Origin: Pseudomonadales bacterium
GTDB taxonomy: Bacteria > Pseudomonadota > Gammaproteobacteria > Pseudomonadales > Azotimanducaceae
Reading direction: 5' to 3'
DNA length: 6,552 nucleotides
Assembly: GCA_007128525.1 (NCBI GenBank)
Contig: SKXG01000029.1
Coordinates: 1-6,552, forward strand
The position numbers were made by a program, and so were the translations under genes. A model generated the notes under the pieces. It ran no database searches, had not been told where the DNA came from, and saw nothing but the letters and a program-made list of their open reading frames with translations. Below, in pieces: positions 5,375 through 6,552 of this stretch. Positions within the stretch are counted from its first letter, which is position 1. Every line of letters starts with the position of its first letter.

Positions 5375-6424
5375 TCAAATGTGCCAGGCCTGTGGAATGT
5401 CCTGGGCTGGCATTGGTGCGACTGCCAGCAGGTCGATCCGGCCATCCGGATGGCTGGCTTCAAGCGTCACCTCTGCAGCCTCACGGCCTTGACTGTAGCG
5501 TGCCGCGATACGTGCGGCGAGTTGCAGGTCATCCGCCTCCGGCTCGCCATCCACCAGCGTCAGCGGGCCACGGTGGCTCAACACCCGCAGGCTGATGAAC
5601 TGCTTGCGATAGCCGCTCAGATACTGGTTCTCGCCTTCCTCGCGGCCAATCAGCAGCTTGAAATTCGGGGCCGGGCGCAGGTGACGGCCGACCTTGAGCA
5701 GCATGATGTCGTCGAGTTCATAGTCGCGCTTGCCGCGGGCCTGCCACAGGTCGGCCAACTTGGCGGAGTAGTCGGCGTTGGTCAGGAAGCAACAGCCGCC
5801 GGCGGGCTGGGACCAGTCTTCGAAGCCGAGCCTGCGGGCCAGCTCGATTTGTGGTTTGCGGTTCCGGCCCTGGAAGTCGAACAGGGCCTCGCGGTCTACC
5901 CAGCCCTCGCGTTCGGGCAGGGTCTCCGGCAGGTTCTTCGCGCACAGCGGCCGCAACAGCCGGTCCTCCGCCCCGGACTCACGGGCGATGATGGGCATGG
6001 TCGCCTTGCGCTGCGATTTGGGGCGCTGGCCGATGACCTCGCCGGTGATAATGAAGTCAAAGCCATTGTCTTCCATGAAGCCCCAGGCTTTGGCCTTGTT
6101 GACCATGAAGATCTTGCAGTCCAGGCAGGGGTTCAGGTGCTGGCCATAGCCATGTTTGGGGTTCAGCACCACGTCCTTGTACTCTTCCGAGATGTCGACG
6201 ATGTGCAGCTTGATGCCCAATTGTTCAGCAACCCAGAGCGCATTGTTGCGTTTCGGGCGTGCCTGGTCCTTGGCGCGGATGGCGTGCGTATGGCCCTCCA
6301 CGCAGAATCCGGTGAAGAAGTTCAAGCCTTCCACCTCGATACCCTGATCCTGGATCACGCGGGCAGCGAGCATGGAATCCAGCCCACCGGAGATTAACGC
6401 GACAGCTTTGCGAGGTTCAGACAT
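5375..6424 (-). CDS. PP-loop ATPase, MnmA/ThiI-like tRNA thiolase with NFACT-R-like C-terminal region
   Basis: A 349-residue protein likely to adenylate a base in tRNA and replace oxygen with sulfur. The N-terminal PP-loop domain (about 6-200) has the ATP motif SGGLDS at 12-17. NPCLDCK at 98-104 (C100, C103) resembles the NPCxxCN catalytic-cysteine region of MnmA. ITGEVIGQRPKSQ follows at 126-138. GGCCFLT at 209-215 (C211, C212) occupies the place of MnmA's second catalytic cysteine. C41 and C161 are further cysteines. The C-terminal part (about 236-345; LLKVGRHLRP, IGREEGENQYL) resembles the NFACT-R RNA-binding domain; I infer this from pattern only. There is no THUMP or rhodanese domain, unlike ThiI. 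I chose ATG 6424 (MSEPRKAVALISGG) because it has a GAGG Shine-Dalgarno (6437-6434) nine bases upstream and gives a normal N-terminus; the ATG at 6478 would add 18 non-homologous residues with no ribosome site. Such proteins are often annotated as thiouridylases or tRNA 2-thiouridylate methyltransferases; the exact target base is unknown. Confidence 0.88.
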   Translation of the reverse strand: MSEPRKAVALISGGLDSMLAARVIQDQGIEVEGLNFFTGFCVEGHTHAIRAKDQARPKRNNALWVAEQLGIKLHIVDISEEYKDVVLNPKHGYGQHLNPCLDCKIFMVNKAKAWGFMEDNGFDFIITGEVIGQRPKSQRKATMPIIARESGAEDRLLRPLCAKNLPETLPEREGWVDREALFDFQGRNRKPQIELARRLGFEDWSQPAGGCCFLTNADYSAKLADLWQARGKRDYELDDIMLLKVGRHLRPAPNFKLLIGREEGENQYLSGYRKQFISLRVLSHRGPLTLVDGEPEADDLQLAARIAARYSQGREAAEVTLEASHPDGRIDLLAVAPMPAQDIPQAWHI

Positions 6425-6552
6425 AATGCGCGGCCTCAGACTCCCAGCCCCCGGGTTAGTTTTGCCAACTGTCGTCATGTGACGGCTTCAGGGGGCGCGC
6501 AGTCTAGCACTGCACTTGTGGTATTTCGAATCAGCTCACTTCCCGACAGAGA
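6425..6552 (-). other. Upstream region of the thiolation operon
   Basis: These 128 bp to the window edge contain no gene start on either strand that I can support. They hold the weak promoter candidate listed separately and a short inverted repeat CGTCA-TG-TGACG around 6474-6485. No NtrC or sigma54 motif was found here, so the thiolation genes do not look nitrogen-regulated from their own promoter. Confidence 0.5.
6501..6530 (-). promoter_or_regulatory. Weak sigma70-like promoter candidate of the thiolation operon
   Basis: The minus strand has an extended -10 element TGC-TAGACT (hexamer 6506-6501) preceded, at 18 bp, by TTCGAA, a poor -35 match. The hexamer TAGACT is the same as that of the DUF4124 promoter. 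The predicted start near 6494 gives a leader of about 70 nt before the ATG at 6424. Confidence 0.3.

Noticed and set aside
5365..5463. Longer N-terminus for the TusA-like protein (118 residues)
   Set aside because: The extra 33 residues overlap the end of the PP-loop gene out of frame and do not resemble TusA, while the ATG at 5364 gives the usual family length.
5381..6397. A 338-codon open frame on the plus strand opposite the PP-loop gene
   Set aside because: It is antisense to a clearly homologous gene, its composition is that of a reverse-complement shadow in GC-rich DNA, and it has no recognisable domain or ribosome site.
6425..6478. Longer N-terminus for the PP-loop protein (367 residues)
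   Set aside because: No ribosome site precedes 6478, and the added residues come before the point where the PP-loop fold normally starts; the ATG at 6424 has GAGG at good spacing.
6470..6485. Short inverted repeat CGTCA-TG-TGACG upstream of the PP-loop gene
   Set aside because: The arms are five bases with a two-base centre, which is expected by chance at this scale; it has no T-run and no known operator match.

Overview
The window looks like a chromosomal nitrogen-regulation locus of a gammaproteobacterium. The closest parallels I recognise are: GlnA is type I-beta with an adenylylation tyrosine; NtrB and NtrC align almost residue for residue with the enterobacterial proteins; and the order sulfur-transfer gene / glnA / small exported protein / ntrB / ntrC recalls the Pseudomonas locus, where thiI sits beside glnA. 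GC content is moderately high by eye. I cannot name a genus. No mobile element, CRISPR array, rRNA or tRNA gene was seen.

All six genes lie on the minus strand, so the transcription order runs from high to low coordinates. (1) 6424-5375: a PP-loop ATPase resembling MnmA/ThiI tRNA thiolases, with an NFACT-R-like C-terminal region. (2) 5364-5107: a TusA-family sulfur carrier, 10 nt downstream of the first gene and almost certainly in the same operon. (3) 5106-4872: a 235-bp control region carrying a sigma70 promoter, two NtrC-type sites and a consensus sigma54 promoter. (4) 4871-3459: glnA, followed by a strong intrinsic terminator at 3435-3406. (5) 3285-2695: an exported DUF4124 protein with its own sigma70-like promoter. 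(6) 2694-2405: a 290-bp control region with a perfect NtrC palindrome, a half-conserved second site and a sigma54-like promoter. (7) 2404-1292: ntrB. (8) 1305-1: ntrC, overlapping ntrB by 14 bp and cut by the window edge just before its DNA-binding domain.

How they work together: NtrB (PII-controlled kinase/phosphatase) phosphorylates NtrC at D55, and NtrC-P should bind the TGCAC-N7-GTGCA sites and drive sigma54 transcription of glnA. The glnA region is laid out like enterobacterial glnAp1/glnAp2: the sigma70 start falls inside an upstream NtrC site (predicted repression) and the sigma54 promoter lies about 86-115 bp downstream of the enhancers. A similar arrangement before ntrB suggests NtrBC is also autoactivated through sigma54, unlike the sigma70 glnL promoter of E. 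coli.

The least ordinary part is the two-gene thiolation module: a TusA-like carrier next to a THUMP-less PP-loop enzyme with an MnmA-like cysteine pattern and a C-terminal RNA-binding-like region, sitting where pseudomonads carry thiI.
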